Assembly: GCF_000733925.1 (NCBI RefSeq)
Contig: NZ_JPOO01000003.1
Location: 3,127,250 to 3,191,249, forward strand
Origin: Arenibacter algicola
GTDB taxonomy: Bacteria > Bacteroidota > Bacteroidia > Flavobacteriales > Flavobacteriaceae
DNA: 64,000 nt
Direction of reading: 5' to 3'
Shown: one piece after another, positions 53,378 through 63,238 of the stretch
Layout: each line of letters starts with the position of its first letter
Numbering within the stretch: the first letter of the stretch is position 1
Program-made: the position numbers and the translations under genes
The notes under the pieces: generated by a model
Databases searched by the model: none
Told to the model about the DNA's origin: nothing
Seen by the model: the letters and a program-made list of their open reading frames with translations, nothing else

Positions 53378-55648
53378 CTATTGGACTTCCAGTTTTGCAG
53401 GGGTTACTGTGCTATCGTGCTCATTGTAATAAAGCTCCAAAAGATTCATTGTAGCGTTAATAAAATCTTTTGTCTCCAAAAGAAAGGTAAAGTACAATGT
53501 AGTGTTTTTTGGACTGGACTCTTCGGTACGTGTTCTAGCGATCTGTTTTTCGATTTTTTGGGAAACCATATCCAGCAATTCTTGTTTGCTTGCAAATATT
53601 TCGCCAATGCGCTCAAAGGAGCGGGTTTCAAATGCAGCTTTTGTAGCACTCAACAATTTCTGTAATTCCAGATCTATTTCCTTCAGTTCTTTTATCTGGT
53701 TGTATTTTAATTTTTTGTGGTTATTATGGATGTGCTTATGGCTAATCTTGTTCAAATATTCCAGAGATTGGGCCATATCCTGTAAATACCCCAATATGTT
53801 TATATATAAATTACTGGCTCCTACACTGGCCTCATCCAAATTCTTGATAAAATAAAAAATGTGGTCCCTTAATTCATCTATTTCATCGGAAAGTTTAACA
53901 ACACCTTTTTTGTTCTTTTTCAAGAGCTCCAGATCCTGTTTGGCAAGTCCGTCGATGATGTGTGTGTATATTTTGTTACTTCTTTTTGCCACATTGGAAA
54001 TGTTGTCCGCACTTTCTTCTATCACTCCTTGGATAGAGCTGCTTTCGGCCTTTCTTAAACTGTCTTCAGCCCTAATTTCCTTGGATTTTTTATTATGTGA
54101 AATGTAATTTCTTACCAATAATAGCACGGCGATCAATAATAACACGGCTACCATAGAAGGTACATGGATATTAATAAGGGAAACAATAACTGCAGCAGAA
54201 ACAAAGGCGATGATGGCCGTGAAGAACCAACCTCCAATTACGTTCAATACTCCGGCAACACGGTAAACGGCACTTTCGGCGCCCCAGGCCCTATCGGCCA
54301 AGGAGGTACCCATAGCCACCATAAAGGTTACATAGGTGGTTGATAAAGGCAATTTATAGGATGTTGCCAAAGAAATCAATACCCCTGCAACCATTAGGTT
54401 TACAGAGGCCCTTACCATATCAAAGGCAGGCATTTCAAAAGTTTTATCCTTGGACAAGGCTATAACAGGCTTCTTAAAATTGGCATCTATTTTTTCCTGC
54501 AAGGCTTTTGGCATAAGGGCTGTTGTTACAGCAGACAACATCATTGCTGACCTTACTATTCCTCTCGAAAGAAAATTGGGCTGAAAGCGTTCCTTGGATT
54601 CACCTTCTCTAGACAGATTTATTTCTGTTTGGGTTACATAGCGGGCCTTTTTGGAAAACCACAGGGTAAGTACCATGACCATTCCCGCAACAAAAAGTAA
54701 AATGGTAGGCGTAGGAACTTTATCCGCCAGTACGGTCATACTAAATTCGTTCGCGGGGATACCCGAAGCCTGCCAGGCTTCAAAGGATTGCCAAGCTGCA
54801 ATGGGGACGCCAATAAAGTTAACAAGGTCGTTCCCTGCAAAGGCTAGTGCCAATGCAAAGGTGCCTACAACAATTATCAGCTTGTAAACATCGTACTTTA
54901 AGACACCCGAAATAATATAGGCGATTAGTGTCCAAAGTACCAGACTGCCAATAACAATCTTGGAGGTATTGTTTTGGATATATACTATAAGGTCGTCGCT
55001 TACAAAAGTGGCCCCTTTTAATCCTTTTATAAGTATGAAATAAGTAATTGCAGTCAAGGCTATACCTCCGAAAAGTGCCCCAAATACTTTAGCTTTTTTT
55101 CTAAAGTCGAATGAAAGAAGGATACGGGATACATATTGGACCAAGGCCCCAACAGTAAAGGCAATTACAACGGACAGCAAAATGCCCATTATAATTTCAG
55201 TGGCTTTTGAGGTGTTTATATAGTTGTAAATGTCTATGTAATCGCCCCCACTTGAGGCAATTTTAATGAAGGACATGGCAACCGAGGCGCCCAAAAGTTC
55301 AAAGACTATGGATACCGTAGTTGAGGTGGGCATCCCAACGGTATTAAAAAAATCCAATAAGAGGATATCCGTTATCATAACGGCCATAAAGATGATCATG
55401 ATCTCAGCAAACATAAACTCCCCGGGATGAAAAATACCCTTACGGGCCACTTCCATCATTCCGCTGGAAAAAATAGCTCCTATGGCTATACCCAAACTGG
55501 CCACAATCATAATGGTTCTGAAGGAAATGGCTTTGGAACCAATTGCGGAATTCAAAAAGTTAACGGCATCATTGCTAACTCCTACTACTAAATCTGCAAT
55601 TGCCAAAAAGGCAAGTGCAATGATCATTAATAAATATAAATTGTCCAT
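53378..55648 (-). CDS. PiT-family phosphate transporter with PhoU-like tail
   Basis: A 756-residue inner-membrane protein. Both inverted-repeat signatures of PiT are present: GVSNDAVNFLNSAIGSKA near residues 23-40 and AGNDLVNFIGVPIAAW in the second half of the first domain, with at least ten hydrophobic helices. After about residue 545 a soluble, helical, coiled-coil-rich region resembles DUF47/PhoU, which often partners PiT as a separate protein. It takes up inorganic phosphate with H+ or Na+. The porin gene 74 bases upstream on the same strand suggests an envelope-spanning phosphate uptake unit. Confidence 0.93.
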   Translation of the reverse strand: MDNLYLLMIIALAFLAIADLVVGVSNDAVNFLNSAIGSKAISFRTIMIVASLGIAIGAIFSSGMMEVARKGIFHPGEFMFAEIMIIFMAVMITDILLLDFFNTVGMPTSTTVSIVFELLGASVAMSFIKIASSGGDYIDIYNYINTSKATEIIMGILLSVVIAFTVGALVQYVSRILLSFDFRKKAKVFGALFGGIALTAITYFILIKGLKGATFVSDDLIVYIQNNTSKIVIGSLVLWTLIAYIISGVLKYDVYKLIIVVGTFALALAFAGNDLVNFIGVPIAAWQSFEAWQASGIPANEFSMTVLADKVPTPTILLFVAGMVMVLTLWFSKKARYVTQTEINLSREGESKERFQPNFLSRGIVRSAMMLSAVTTALMPKALQEKIDANFKKPVIALSKDKTFEMPAFDMVRASVNLMVAGVLISLATSYKLPLSTTYVTFMVAMGTSLADRAWGAESAVYRVAGVLNVIGGWFFTAIIAFVSAAVIVSLINIHVPSMVAVLLLIAVLLLVRNYISHNKKSKEIRAEDSLRKAESSSIQGVIEESADNISNVAKRSNKIYTHIIDGLAKQDLELLKKNKKGVVKLSDEIDELRDHIFYFIKNLDEASVGASNLYINILGYLQDMAQSLEYLNKISHKHIHNNHKKLKYNQIKELKEIDLELQKLLSATKAAFETRSFERIGEIFASKQELLDMVSQKIEKQIARTRTEESSPKNTTLYFTFLLETKDFINATMNLLELYYNEHDSTVTPAKLEVQ

Positions 55649-55722
55649 TATCTTATAAAAATAGTTTGCAAATATCTAAAGTCTCTAGGTTCGTAACGTT
55701 ATCTTAAGGTTATATTTTTTCA

Positions 55723-56928
55723 CTAAAAATGTAGGTCCAATTGTAGTCTGTACATTAATTCATCAGGGGCATTATTAACGGAAAGATAGCTCATATCTGT
55801 TTGCACCTTCAATTTATGGCCAACAATATATTTTGAAAGTCCCAATGTGTATTGATTTTCCGGGTTTTCTCCGGTAATATTATTATCCAGTTTTACATTT
55901 GTGTATCTCCCGGAAATCTCCCAATTACTGTTAAATAGATAACCGGTTTGTAGATTTAATCCATGGCCCACTTGCACCACCGCTCCTGTCAAGGAGCCGT
56001 CAATATTTCTGGCAAAAGGGTCTTGCGCATCCCTATAGGCATATTCACCCATGAATGAGAATCCGTTATATTTAAAAACGGCATCGATGAACAAAGTATT
56101 AATGTCGGTTTTGTGAAAACCATAATCGGTTTCCATATAAGTCCCTTGGCTACCTCTGGTCTTGACCGCGTTAAGATTAAGGTTGTAGGTAGCGGCCAAA
56201 ATCAATTTTGGAGATTCTTCCCTTTTTAAATCGCCTCCACTGTATTCGTCGCCTCCTTCAAACTCGCCAAAGGGAAGTAACTCCAAACGTCCGCTGTATT
56301 GGTGTCCTCCTAGATTTCCTGTGGTAATGTTTCTACCTTCGCCTTGGGAAATGGAAAGTATTTCCCGCATCAAAAAGGTATCCGTTAGGTAGGTGTAATG
56401 CCTAAGCTGTATGCCCATATCCCTGTCCAAGGTAAACTGGCCATTTAACAAGGATCGATCTACCAATTGAAGGTTTCCTGATGATATAACCCGTTCTATG
56501 TTGCCAGGGAGTTTGGTCTGACCTACCCATAGTTCAAAATTTTGATAAAAATTCCACATGACCACGGCATCCAATATATATCTTGGAGCGTCACTTGTGT
56601 ATTGGGAGCCACCAGAGATATCCCTATTAGATAAGCCCAATTCAATTTTGTAGCTAAGTTTAGGTGAATAGGCAAAACCGTCAAATTTTAACCTGGCCCG
56701 TCTAATAAGTGCATTGTAATGGGGGTCCGTAAAATTACCTTTGGCATTTTCTGTCCAAGTGGTACTACCTAAAAGTTGTATCCTTGCGGCAATTTTGGCG
56801 CTCCAAGTGCTATCCTTTCCTATTAAATTGAAAAGGCCTTTGCCAAATTCGGGGGAATTGGGTTCCTGAGAATAAGATACAAAAATAGAGCACAATGCAA
56901 GCCCTAGGGCTAAGCATTTCATTTTCAT
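55723..56928 (-). CDS. Phosphate-selective porin (OprO/OprP type)
   Basis: A 401-residue outer-membrane beta-barrel with a signal peptide (cleavage near residue 20, VSYSQEP). It ends in the terminal aromatic pattern LQLDLHF required for barrel assembly. The segment RARLKFDGFAYSPKLSYKIE and repeated strand patterns match the OprO/OprP family. It probably admits phosphate or another anion for the PiT transporter encoded just downstream. Anion specificity is inferred from family and neighbour. Confidence 0.88.
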   Translation of the reverse strand: MKMKCLALGLALCSIFVSYSQEPNSPEFGKGLFNLIGKDSTWSAKIAARIQLLGSTTWTENAKGNFTDPHYNALIRRARLKFDGFAYSPKLSYKIELGLSNRDISGGSQYTSDAPRYILDAVVMWNFYQNFELWVGQTKLPGNIERVISSGNLQLVDRSLLNGQFTLDRDMGIQLRHYTYLTDTFLMREILSISQGEGRNITTGNLGGHQYSGRLELLPFGEFEGGDEYSGGDLKREESPKLILAATYNLNLNAVKTRGSQGTYMETDYGFHKTDINTLFIDAVFKYNGFSFMGEYAYRDAQDPFARNIDGSLTGAVVQVGHGLNLQTGYLFNSNWEISGRYTNVKLDNNITGENPENQYTLGLSKYIVGHKLKVQTDMSYLSVNNAPDELMYRLQLDLHF

Positions 56929-57014
56929 AATGTATTAGTTTTTGTCGGGTGCAAAGTACCAACACATATGTTAAGTTAATGTTAATCTATAAACAATTTT
57001 ACTTTAAATGAAAA

Positions 57015-57039
57015 AAGCTACCTTGGCCAGAGGTAGCTT
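57015..57039 (-). terminator. Minus-strand terminator-like hairpin upstream of the porin gene
   Basis: Perfect 9-bp stem AAGCTACCT / AGGTAGCTT with a 7-base loop, followed on the minus strand by TTTTTTCATTT. No annotated minus-strand gene precedes it, so it may end a small RNA or form an attenuator in a long porin leader. Confidence 0.55.
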
Positions 57040-57259
57040 GAGATTTCAATTACATAGTCGACAAAAACTAATATTTTAAATGAAACCAATTTAGTCTTAA
57101 GACAAACGCTAAGATGGGGATAGGGATTGAATTCATTGTAATCTTAAGTTTAATTAATCGTTAAAATTGGGGTTCTGGTTTTGGCAGGCTAAAGGGGAAG
57201 ATGGTTTTATTATGTGTTGAATGTCTAAAAATGTATCTTGCGGCCGTTAAATAAAGACT

Positions 57260-58603
57260 ATGAATTGGGAACAGCTTTTATCCTTAAAGCGCTCTGGGGA
57301 TACCCACAAAAGAATAAGAAAGGAACAGGATGAAACCCGATTGGGTTTTGAAGTGGATTACGACAGGGTGATATTTTCTGCAGCCTTTAGGAGCTTACAG
57401 GACAAGACTCAGGTAATACCCCTTTCCAAAACCGATTTTGTGCACACCCGTCTAACCCATAGTTTGGAGGTCTCGGTGGTAGGTAGAAGCCTTGGAAGGA
57501 TAGCAGGGAAGAAAATTCTGGAAAAACATCCTCATTTGCGCGAAGTGCACGGCTTTCATTTTAATGATTTTGGAGCTATTGTAGCCGCCGCGGCCTTGGC
57601 ACATGATATAGGCAACCCACCTTTTGGGCATAGCGGGGAAAAGGCCATTGGGGAATATTTTAAAACAGGCAGGGGCAAACAATTTGAAACAATGTTGACC
57701 CAAAAAGAATATCAGGACATCATAGATTTTGAAGGAAATGCCAATGGATATAGATTATTAACGGAATCCCGCCAGGGTGTTGAAGGTGGATTGCGACTTA
57801 GTTACGCCACTTTGGGCGCTTTTATGAAGTATCCAAAGGAATCCTTGCCCAAAAAACCGACCAAACATATTGCGGACAAGAAATTTGGGTTTTTCCAACA
57901 GGATGTGGCTTCTTTTCAGGAGGTGGCCACTGAACTTGGACTGGAATCAAGGGGAAAAGGCAAGGACATTGGTTTTTGCAGACACCCCCTAACTTTCCTA
58001 GTAGAGGCGGCTGATGATATCTGTTATACCATTATCGATTTTGAGGACGGAATCAATTTAGGGCTTATTTCAGAGGATTATGCCTTGGAATATCTAATAA
58101 AGTTGGTTAAGGACAGTATCAATATTAAAAAATATAATAATCTTGTCTATATGGAGGACCGTCTGAGCTATTTAAGGGCTTTGGCGATCAATACCTTGAT
58201 ATCCGATGCAATTGCTATTTTTATAGAAAATGAGGATGCTATTTTAAAGGGGGAATTTTCGGTTTCCTTGATGGATAAAAGCAAGTTCAAGGCCCAGATC
58301 CAAGACATTATTACATTAAGTGTACAGAAGATTTACAGGTCACAAGAAGTATTGGAAAAAGAAATAGCAGGGTACAGGATTATCTCGGACATTTTGGATG
58401 TATACAATACGGCATTGATCAGGAATAAGGAAGGGAACAGTTCCAATTATGACCGACTTATGATTTCTACTTTGCCCGAAGCCTATAGGGAAACCAAAGG
58501 TTCTACATACGACATACTTTTAAATACCTGCTGCTATGTTGCCAGCTTATCGGATAGTGCCGCAGTACATATCCATAATAAAATTATGGGGAAACAGCTT
58601 TAA
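57260..58603 (+). CDS. dgt: dGTP/dNTP triphosphohydrolase (HD superfamily)
   Basis: A 447-residue cytoplasmic enzyme releasing triphosphate from dNTPs, important for dNTP pool control. The HD metal site is complete: THSLEV (His67), AHDIGNPPFGHSGE (His115-Asp116, His124) and a later Asp in EAADDICY. The Arg-rich start (THKRIRKEQDETRLGFEVDY) is typical of the Dgt-like group. It converges on the DUF3078 gene, and the two stop codons overlap by four bases. Confidence 0.93.
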   Translation: MNWEQLLSLKRSGDTHKRIRKEQDETRLGFEVDYDRVIFSAAFRSLQDKTQVIPLSKTDFVHTRLTHSLEVSVVGRSLGRIAGKKILEKHPHLREVHGFHFNDFGAIVAAAALAHDIGNPPFGHSGEKAIGEYFKTGRGKQFETMLTQKEYQDIIDFEGNANGYRLLTESRQGVEGGLRLSYATLGAFMKYPKESLPKKPTKHIADKKFGFFQQDVASFQEVATELGLESRGKGKDIGFCRHPLTFLVEAADDICYTIIDFEDGINLGLISEDYALEYLIKLVKDSINIKKYNNLVYMEDRLSYLRALAINTLISDAIAIFIENEDAILKGEFSVSLMDKSKFKAQIQDIITLSVQKIYRSQEVLEKEIAGYRIISDILDVYNTALIRNKEGNSSNYDRLMISTLPEAYRETKGSTYDILLNTCCYVASLSDSAAVHIHNKIMGKQL

Positions 58604-59727
58604 AAATCATATGTTAAGCCAACCCCCAGCAATTGTTTAAATTGTACTTTACGCTTTCCCGGGGTTGTAATGGTACCGTCTGCAGCTTTTACCTCGTCGA
58701 AAATAATGTCGTGGTCATATAGGACATGGGTACCTATGGATGCCTTTACATATTTGTTTACGGTCAGGTCCACGTTTACTTCCCAGTCAATATCTATGTT
58801 TCCAAAATTCTTTACATAATCCGAGTATAATTGCAGCCTGTGATTTAATTTCACATTTTCATAAACCATGGTTTCCCAGGTGTTGGACACCAAAAAACCA
58901 AACTCCAGATAAACATTTTCGCCCTCTTTTATGATGTTGCCATCGGTATCTATCAGTGCTCTTTGTACCCCAAAGGCGCCGTTGTTGGCCAAGGTTTGGT
59001 CTAACACAAAGGTAGATTTGAAGGTAAGCGGGGCTAAACGCAGGTTAAATTTTTTGCCTTCGGGAATATAGGAGGTACCAGCACCCAATAGGGCATACCC
59101 AGGCGCCATAAATCTGGAAATGGGTTTGTCCCTATCAGGGTATTTGTAACCATTGGAGAATTGTGTCCTAAATTCTGCGCTGGCGGAATAGTACCAATTA
59201 CTTATGGTATCCCTTCTAAACGCAAAGGTGGAGGAAAACCGCAATGCATCATCGGATTTTCTTAATTTAAAGCCTTCTTGGGCATTAAGACCATATCGTA
59301 TGTCCAAATTGTTGTTTAGTTGAACGTATCTAAATTTATAATTTCGTACAAATTTGGCGCTGGCCAGTCCTGAAATGGAATTGTTACCCCCCGCATTCCA
59401 GTTTACAAAAGCTACCTCGCTAAAATTAAATCCAAGTTTATTCTCCTTTTCCCAAAATGATGGAATTCTAAAACGTCTATATTTTTCTTCAAGTGGCTTG
59501 GTGCGTTTAAATGAAACAACTGGATTGGTCAGGTCCGCCCCCCGTGGAATGTACTTTATTTTGTCCTGCAAGGTCCGTATTACTATGGTGTCTATGCGCA
59601 TGGAATCAACACGCATCGAATCTACCTGGGTGGAATCCGGGGATTGTGGAGCAGGAATGGTATCTTGTGAGAATAAAAAATTAAAATTTAGGAACAGAAG
59701 GACAATAATGAAAATTTTACCGTACAT
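58600..59727 (-). CDS. DUF3078 outer-membrane protein
   Basis: A 375-residue exported protein from the ATG giving MYGKIFIIVLLFLNFNFLFS; another ATG three codons upstream would overlap dxs. The signal peptide is followed by a short Asp/Ser/Thr repeat (DSTQVDSMRVDSMRIDT) and then a beta-rich domain (FNFSEVAFVNWNAGGNNSIS is the DUF3078 hallmark). It ends in an aromatic (LTYDF), consistent with an outer-membrane barrel. Function unknown. It is directly downstream of dxs. Confidence 0.88.
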   Translation of the reverse strand: MYGKIFIIVLLFLNFNFLFSQDTIPAPQSPDSTQVDSMRVDSMRIDTIVIRTLQDKIKYIPRGADLTNPVVSFKRTKPLEEKYRRFRIPSFWEKENKLGFNFSEVAFVNWNAGGNNSISGLASAKFVRNYKFRYVQLNNNLDIRYGLNAQEGFKLRKSDDALRFSSTFAFRRDTISNWYYSASAEFRTQFSNGYKYPDRDKPISRFMAPGYALLGAGTSYIPEGKKFNLRLAPLTFKSTFVLDQTLANNGAFGVQRALIDTDGNIIKEGENVYLEFGFLVSNTWETMVYENVKLNHRLQLYSDYVKNFGNIDIDWEVNVDLTVNKYVKASIGTHVLYDHDIIFDEVKAADGTITTPGKRKVQFKQLLGVGLTYDF

Positions 59728-59728
59728 G

Positions 59729-61507
59729 CTAATCAATATTCAAAAGGTTGTTAATATAATTTTTTAAGGTCGATATGTCTATTTTAGATATTTTATGGAG
59801 TTCTTCAACGGTTCCCTGCTCTATAAAAACATCTTCAATTCCAAAAATTTTTATTGGGACAAAACTATGGATCTCGTTGGCATATTCCAAAATTGCACTT
59901 CCAAATCCCCCCATTTTACAGCCATCCTCAATGGTAATGACGCTTTCATAGGTCAAGAATATTTTCTGTAACATAAGGGTGTCCAAAGGTTTTACAAAAC
60001 GCATATTGTAATGGCCAATTTGGCCCCTTTCATTCACGTCCTTTAGTAAATCACTAACCATATTCCCAATATGACCGATCGAAAGTACCGCAATTTTCGT
60101 TCCTTTTTTTAATTCTTGGGATATTCCAATCGGAATTTTATTGAATTTTTGTTTCCAATCCAATGTCACGCCTCTCCCTCTAGGGTATCTTATGGCAATG
60201 GGATGCTCTAAGCCTAGTTGTGCAGTGAACATTATATTCCTTAGTTCAATTTCGTTTAAAGGTGCAAAAATAATGAGATTTGGAATACACCTTAAATATG
60301 CCATATCATATATTCCGTGATGGGTGGCACCGTCCTGCCCTACCAGGCCTGCACGATCCAAACAGAAAATAACCGGAAGATTCTGCAGTGCCACATCATG
60401 AATGATCTGGTCATAGGCACGTTGTAAAAAGGTAGAGTAGATATTGCAAAATGGGACCAGGCCTTCTGCAGCCATTCCACCGGCCATGGTTACTGCATGT
60501 TGCTCTGCAATGCCCACATCAAATGCCCTTTCGGGGAGTTGTTCCATCATGTATTTTAGTGAGCTTCCGGTAGGCATTGCTGGAGTTATTCCCACTATTT
60601 TTTCATTGTTTTCGGCCAATTCCACGAGGGTGTGCCCAAATACATCCTGATATTTTGGAGGTTGTATTTCAGAGGTTTTGGGCCAAAGGTCGCCCGTTTC
60701 CTTATTAAATTTTCCGGGAGCGTGATATACAACTTGATTCTCCTCGGCTTTTTGGAGCCCTTTGCCCTTAGTGGTTATGATATGGAGCAATTTGGGTCCT
60801 TCAATTTCCTTTAGTCTCTTTAGTTCCTTGATCAAGGCCGCCAGATCGTGCCCATCCATGGGGCCTGAATAGTTAAAATTTAGACATTCAAATATGTTTT
60901 CGTCTTTGGCAGTACCTTTTTTAACATTGGTAAGGTATTTTTTCAAGGCCCCTACACTGGGATCAATCCCTATGGCGTTGTCATTTAGGATAATAAGGAT
61001 ATTGGCATTGGTGTCCCCTGCATGATTAAGCCCTTCAAAAGCCATACCACTAGCAATGGAAGCATCACCTATTACAGCAATGTGCTGCATATTCTTTATA
61101 CCCTTTATTTGTGAGGCCAAGGCCATTCCCAGGATTGCCGAAATGGAGGTTGAACTATGTCCGGTGCCAAAGTCGTCATATAGGCTTTCTGAGCGTTTCG
61201 GAAATCCGCTTATTCCTCCCAATTGCCTATTGGTGTTGAATATTTCCCTGCGTCCTGTTAGTATTTTATGGCCATAAGCCTGATGGCCAACATCCCATAT
61301 TAGTTTGTCTTTTGGAGTGTTAAAAACATAGTGAAGGGCGATGGTTAGTTCTACAACGCCTAGACTCGCTCCCAAATGTCCTTCTTTGGTGGCAACGATG
61401 TCTATAATAAACTCCCTTAATTCTTGGGCAAGTTGTATTAAATCGACTATTTCCAAGGTTCGAATATCCTTAGGGTCGCTAATATGTTGAAGAATTCCCT
61501 TGGGCAT
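59729..61507 (-). CDS. dxs: 1-deoxy-D-xylulose-5-phosphate synthase
   Basis: Starts at the ATG giving MPKGILQHISDPKD (592 residues); a longer frame would begin upstream of the -7 element at 61523-61530 and is rejected. It joins pyruvate and glyceraldehyde 3-phosphate, the first step of MEP isoprenoid synthesis. The thiamine diphosphate motif (GDASIASGMAFEGLNHAGD with downstream NDN) and the transketolase middle-domain block (CLDRAGLVGQDGATHHG) are intact. Cytoplasmic. It is followed by the DUF3078 gene with almost no gap. Confidence 0.96.
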   Translation of the reverse strand: MPKGILQHISDPKDIRTLEIVDLIQLAQELREFIIDIVATKEGHLGASLGVVELTIALHYVFNTPKDKLIWDVGHQAYGHKILTGRREIFNTNRQLGGISGFPKRSESLYDDFGTGHSSTSISAILGMALASQIKGIKNMQHIAVIGDASIASGMAFEGLNHAGDTNANILIILNDNAIGIDPSVGALKKYLTNVKKGTAKDENIFECLNFNYSGPMDGHDLAALIKELKRLKEIEGPKLLHIITTKGKGLQKAEENQVVYHAPGKFNKETGDLWPKTSEIQPPKYQDVFGHTLVELAENNEKIVGITPAMPTGSSLKYMMEQLPERAFDVGIAEQHAVTMAGGMAAEGLVPFCNIYSTFLQRAYDQIIHDVALQNLPVIFCLDRAGLVGQDGATHHGIYDMAYLRCIPNLIIFAPLNEIELRNIMFTAQLGLEHPIAIRYPRGRGVTLDWKQKFNKIPIGISQELKKGTKIAVLSIGHIGNMVSDLLKDVNERGQIGHYNMRFVKPLDTLMLQKIFLTYESVITIEDGCKMGGFGSAILEYANEIHSFVPIKIFGIEDVFIEQGTVEELHKISKIDISTLKNYINNLLNID

Positions 61508-61522
61508 ACTAAAAAAGTTACG

Positions 61523-61530
61523 CAAAACTA
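61523..61530 (-). promoter_or_regulatory. -7 element of dxs
   Basis: On the minus strand TAGTTTTG matches TAnnTTTG about 15 bases before the chosen dxs ATG, which supports the shorter start. Confidence 0.55.
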
Positions 61531-61658
61531 ATGTATTTAAATATTGAATGGCATGTTTTATAGTATAGGATTGGCGGTTTTTCATGATATTTTAATCAAA
61601 TGGTATTTTTTTTGAACCTTCGCCAATATTGTTTACTATTGTGCCTTAATTGTTAGGT

Positions 61659-62107
61659 ATGATAAACCCGTTTGACGACAACTATTTTATGAAAAAGGCC
61701 TTACAAGAGGCAGAAGCTGCTTTTGAAATAGGTGAGGTGCCTGTTGGGGCCGTTATTGTTGTTGAGAACAGGATCATTGCCAGGGCACATAATTTAACCG
61801 AGCGTTTAAACGATGTTACGGCACATGCCGAGATGCAGGCCATTACGGCAGCAGCCAATTTTTTGGGGGGCAAATATCTTCACAATTGCACCCTATATGT
61901 AACCCTGGAGCCTTGTCAAATGTGTGCAGGTGCTCTGTATTGGAGCCAAATTTCCAAAATTGTCTATGCAGCAAAGGATATGGATAGGGCTTTGTAACCA
62001 TGGGAACCAAAATACATCCCAAAACCGAATTGGTGAACGGGGTAATGGAGGAGGAAGCATCGGAAATTTTAAAACGCTTCTTTATTCAGAAGCGCAATTT
62101 AAATTAG
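61659..62107 (+). pseudogene. tadA: tRNA adenosine deaminase with a frameshift
   Basis: The first 112 codons are normal TadA: MINPFDDNYFMKKAL, zinc/catalytic HAEMQA (His56, Glu58) and EPCQMCAGA (Cys86, Cys89). After KDMDR a one-base loss in the GGG at 61987-61989 creates a premature stop. The other frame continues with the expected C-terminus (MGTKIHPKTELVNGVMEEEA to KRFFIQKRNLN) up to 62107. Restoring one G gives a full 149-residue enzyme. TadA makes the wobble inosine of tRNA-Arg and is normally essential, so this is most likely a sequence error. Confidence 0.88.
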
Positions 62108-62189
62108 AAAGCAATCATTTGCATTTACCAAGTACGCAACTTATTAATGGCTTTTGCATCTAATTTTTAGTTCAACAATCTTGGGTAAT

Positions 62190-62610
62190 ATGAAAGCATA
62201 TGGATTAATGCTCTTCTTGGGTTTGATTTTTGTCTTTACTGGATGTTCCACGGATAATGCACATGAAAAGAACGACAAGCTTGGTGGAACTTGGAGCCTG
62301 ATCAATGTTAGTGGCGGTTTCGCTGGGATTGATGAAGATTTTGAAAAAGGGGCAATTGTTTGGAAATTCGACACCCAAAGATGGGACATTGATCGTTGCC
62401 AATAATGACGGGTCCAACGCAATACACAATGGCTTGCCAACAGGGACCTACACTTATTCCGTTTTACAGGAGAAAGACCAATTCTATTTGGAGGTTAATG
62501 ACAAGGAGATTGGGGAGATTGTGATTGACAAATCACAATTGGTGCTGGACCAAAATAGCACTACAATGGGCAATGGAGCCGATGGTTTTGTAATGGTTTT
62601 GGTAAGATAG
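62190..62610 (+). pseudogene. Lipoprotein gene with a frameshift
   Basis: The first frame gives a lipoprotein signal (VFTGCSTDN, lipobox Cys) and GGTWSLINVSGGFAGIDEDF. It should cross into the second frame near 62374-62376, where an extra C in a C-run is the simplest cause. The second frame then runs through KDGTLIVANNDGSNAI and GEIVIDKSQLVLDQNS to the stop at 62610. The joined product of about 139 residues has a lipocalin-like/META-like beta-strand pattern (GxW near the N-terminus). The exact family is uncertain. Confidence 0.65.
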
Positions 62611-62640
62611 TTAAGGAATTGATAGGTTGGTCAAAAACAA

Positions 62641-62670
62641 AAACCCCTAGCGGATACCAAGGGTTTACAA
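62641..62670. terminator. Terminator between the lipoprotein and cold-shock genes
   Basis: A six-bp stem (AAACCC 62641-62646 with GGGTTT 62661-62666). On the minus strand it is followed by TTGTTTTT, on the plus strand by a T-run at 62671-62676, so it can serve both convergent genes. Confidence 0.5.
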
Positions 62671-62690
62671 TTTTTTCAAAAAAAATAGTA

Positions 62691-62885
62691 TTAGCCAATT
62701 ACTTGCACTTTTGCAGCAACTATACCCTTGCGCCCTTCTTCTTCCTGATATTCTACTTTGTCTCCTTCGTTAAGTTCAGTTCCGTTTAATGCAGTAGCAT
62801 GAACAAAAATGTCCTTACCCGTGTCATCGTTGGTAATGAAGCCATATCCCTGGATTCATTAAAAAATTTTTACAGTTCCAGTCAT
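62691..62885 (-). pseudogene. Cold-shock protein gene with two compensating indels
   Basis: On the minus strand the reading is MTGTVK, then a single extra A in the A-run and a missing A about 20 bases later. Correcting both restores KFFNESKGYGFITN (RNP-1). The frame is then normal to the stop: DIFVHATAL (RNP-2), GDKVEYQEEEGRKGIVAAKV and VQVIG. The corrected protein of about 64 residues is a standard CspA-type RNA-binding chaperone. Uncorrected it has an early stop. A sequence error is the better explanation. Confidence 0.8.
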
Positions 62886-62974
62886 TCCAATGAAATTAAA
62901 ATAATAATCGTTTAGATTACTAATTTATGTTTTTTGGTCAAAATTGGATATAATCAATTTAAAAAATATCAAAA

Positions 62975-63225
62975 TTACTGCTTGTCCTTGGTTTCCTTTT
63001 CCTTTCCCTGCATTTTTCTAATGTTTTCCTCGGTGAGCATATAATCCTTCATTTTTTGCCTTTGCTCACCTTGATAAGAAAGAGGGGCATGGCGACCAAA
63101 AATATGCCGACTGTACCAAAACCTATGCATTTATTGGATAAGGCCAAGTTTTCTTCACTAATGCTAAAGCCATAAATGATGGAAGCTAAGGAAGCCAATA
63201 GAATTAAAGAAATAATATACTTCAT
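62975..63225 (-). pseudogene. Small membrane protein gene with a frameshift
   Basis: On the minus strand a 58-codon frame begins MKYIISLILLASLASIIYGF with two membrane helices (about 3-20 and 34-52) and stops at 63049-63051. If one T (plus strand) is added to the T-run at 63052-63057, it continues as MKDYMLTEENIRKMQ to a stop at 62975-62977, the C-terminal shape I expect for this kind of small flavobacterial membrane protein. Function unknown. Confidence 0.6.
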
Positions 63226-63238
63226 TTCTAAGCAGGGT

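Noticed and set aside
61508..61585. Longer dxs start
   Set aside because: The extra codons lie upstream of a TAnnTTTG -7 element and do not look like a Dxs N-terminus.
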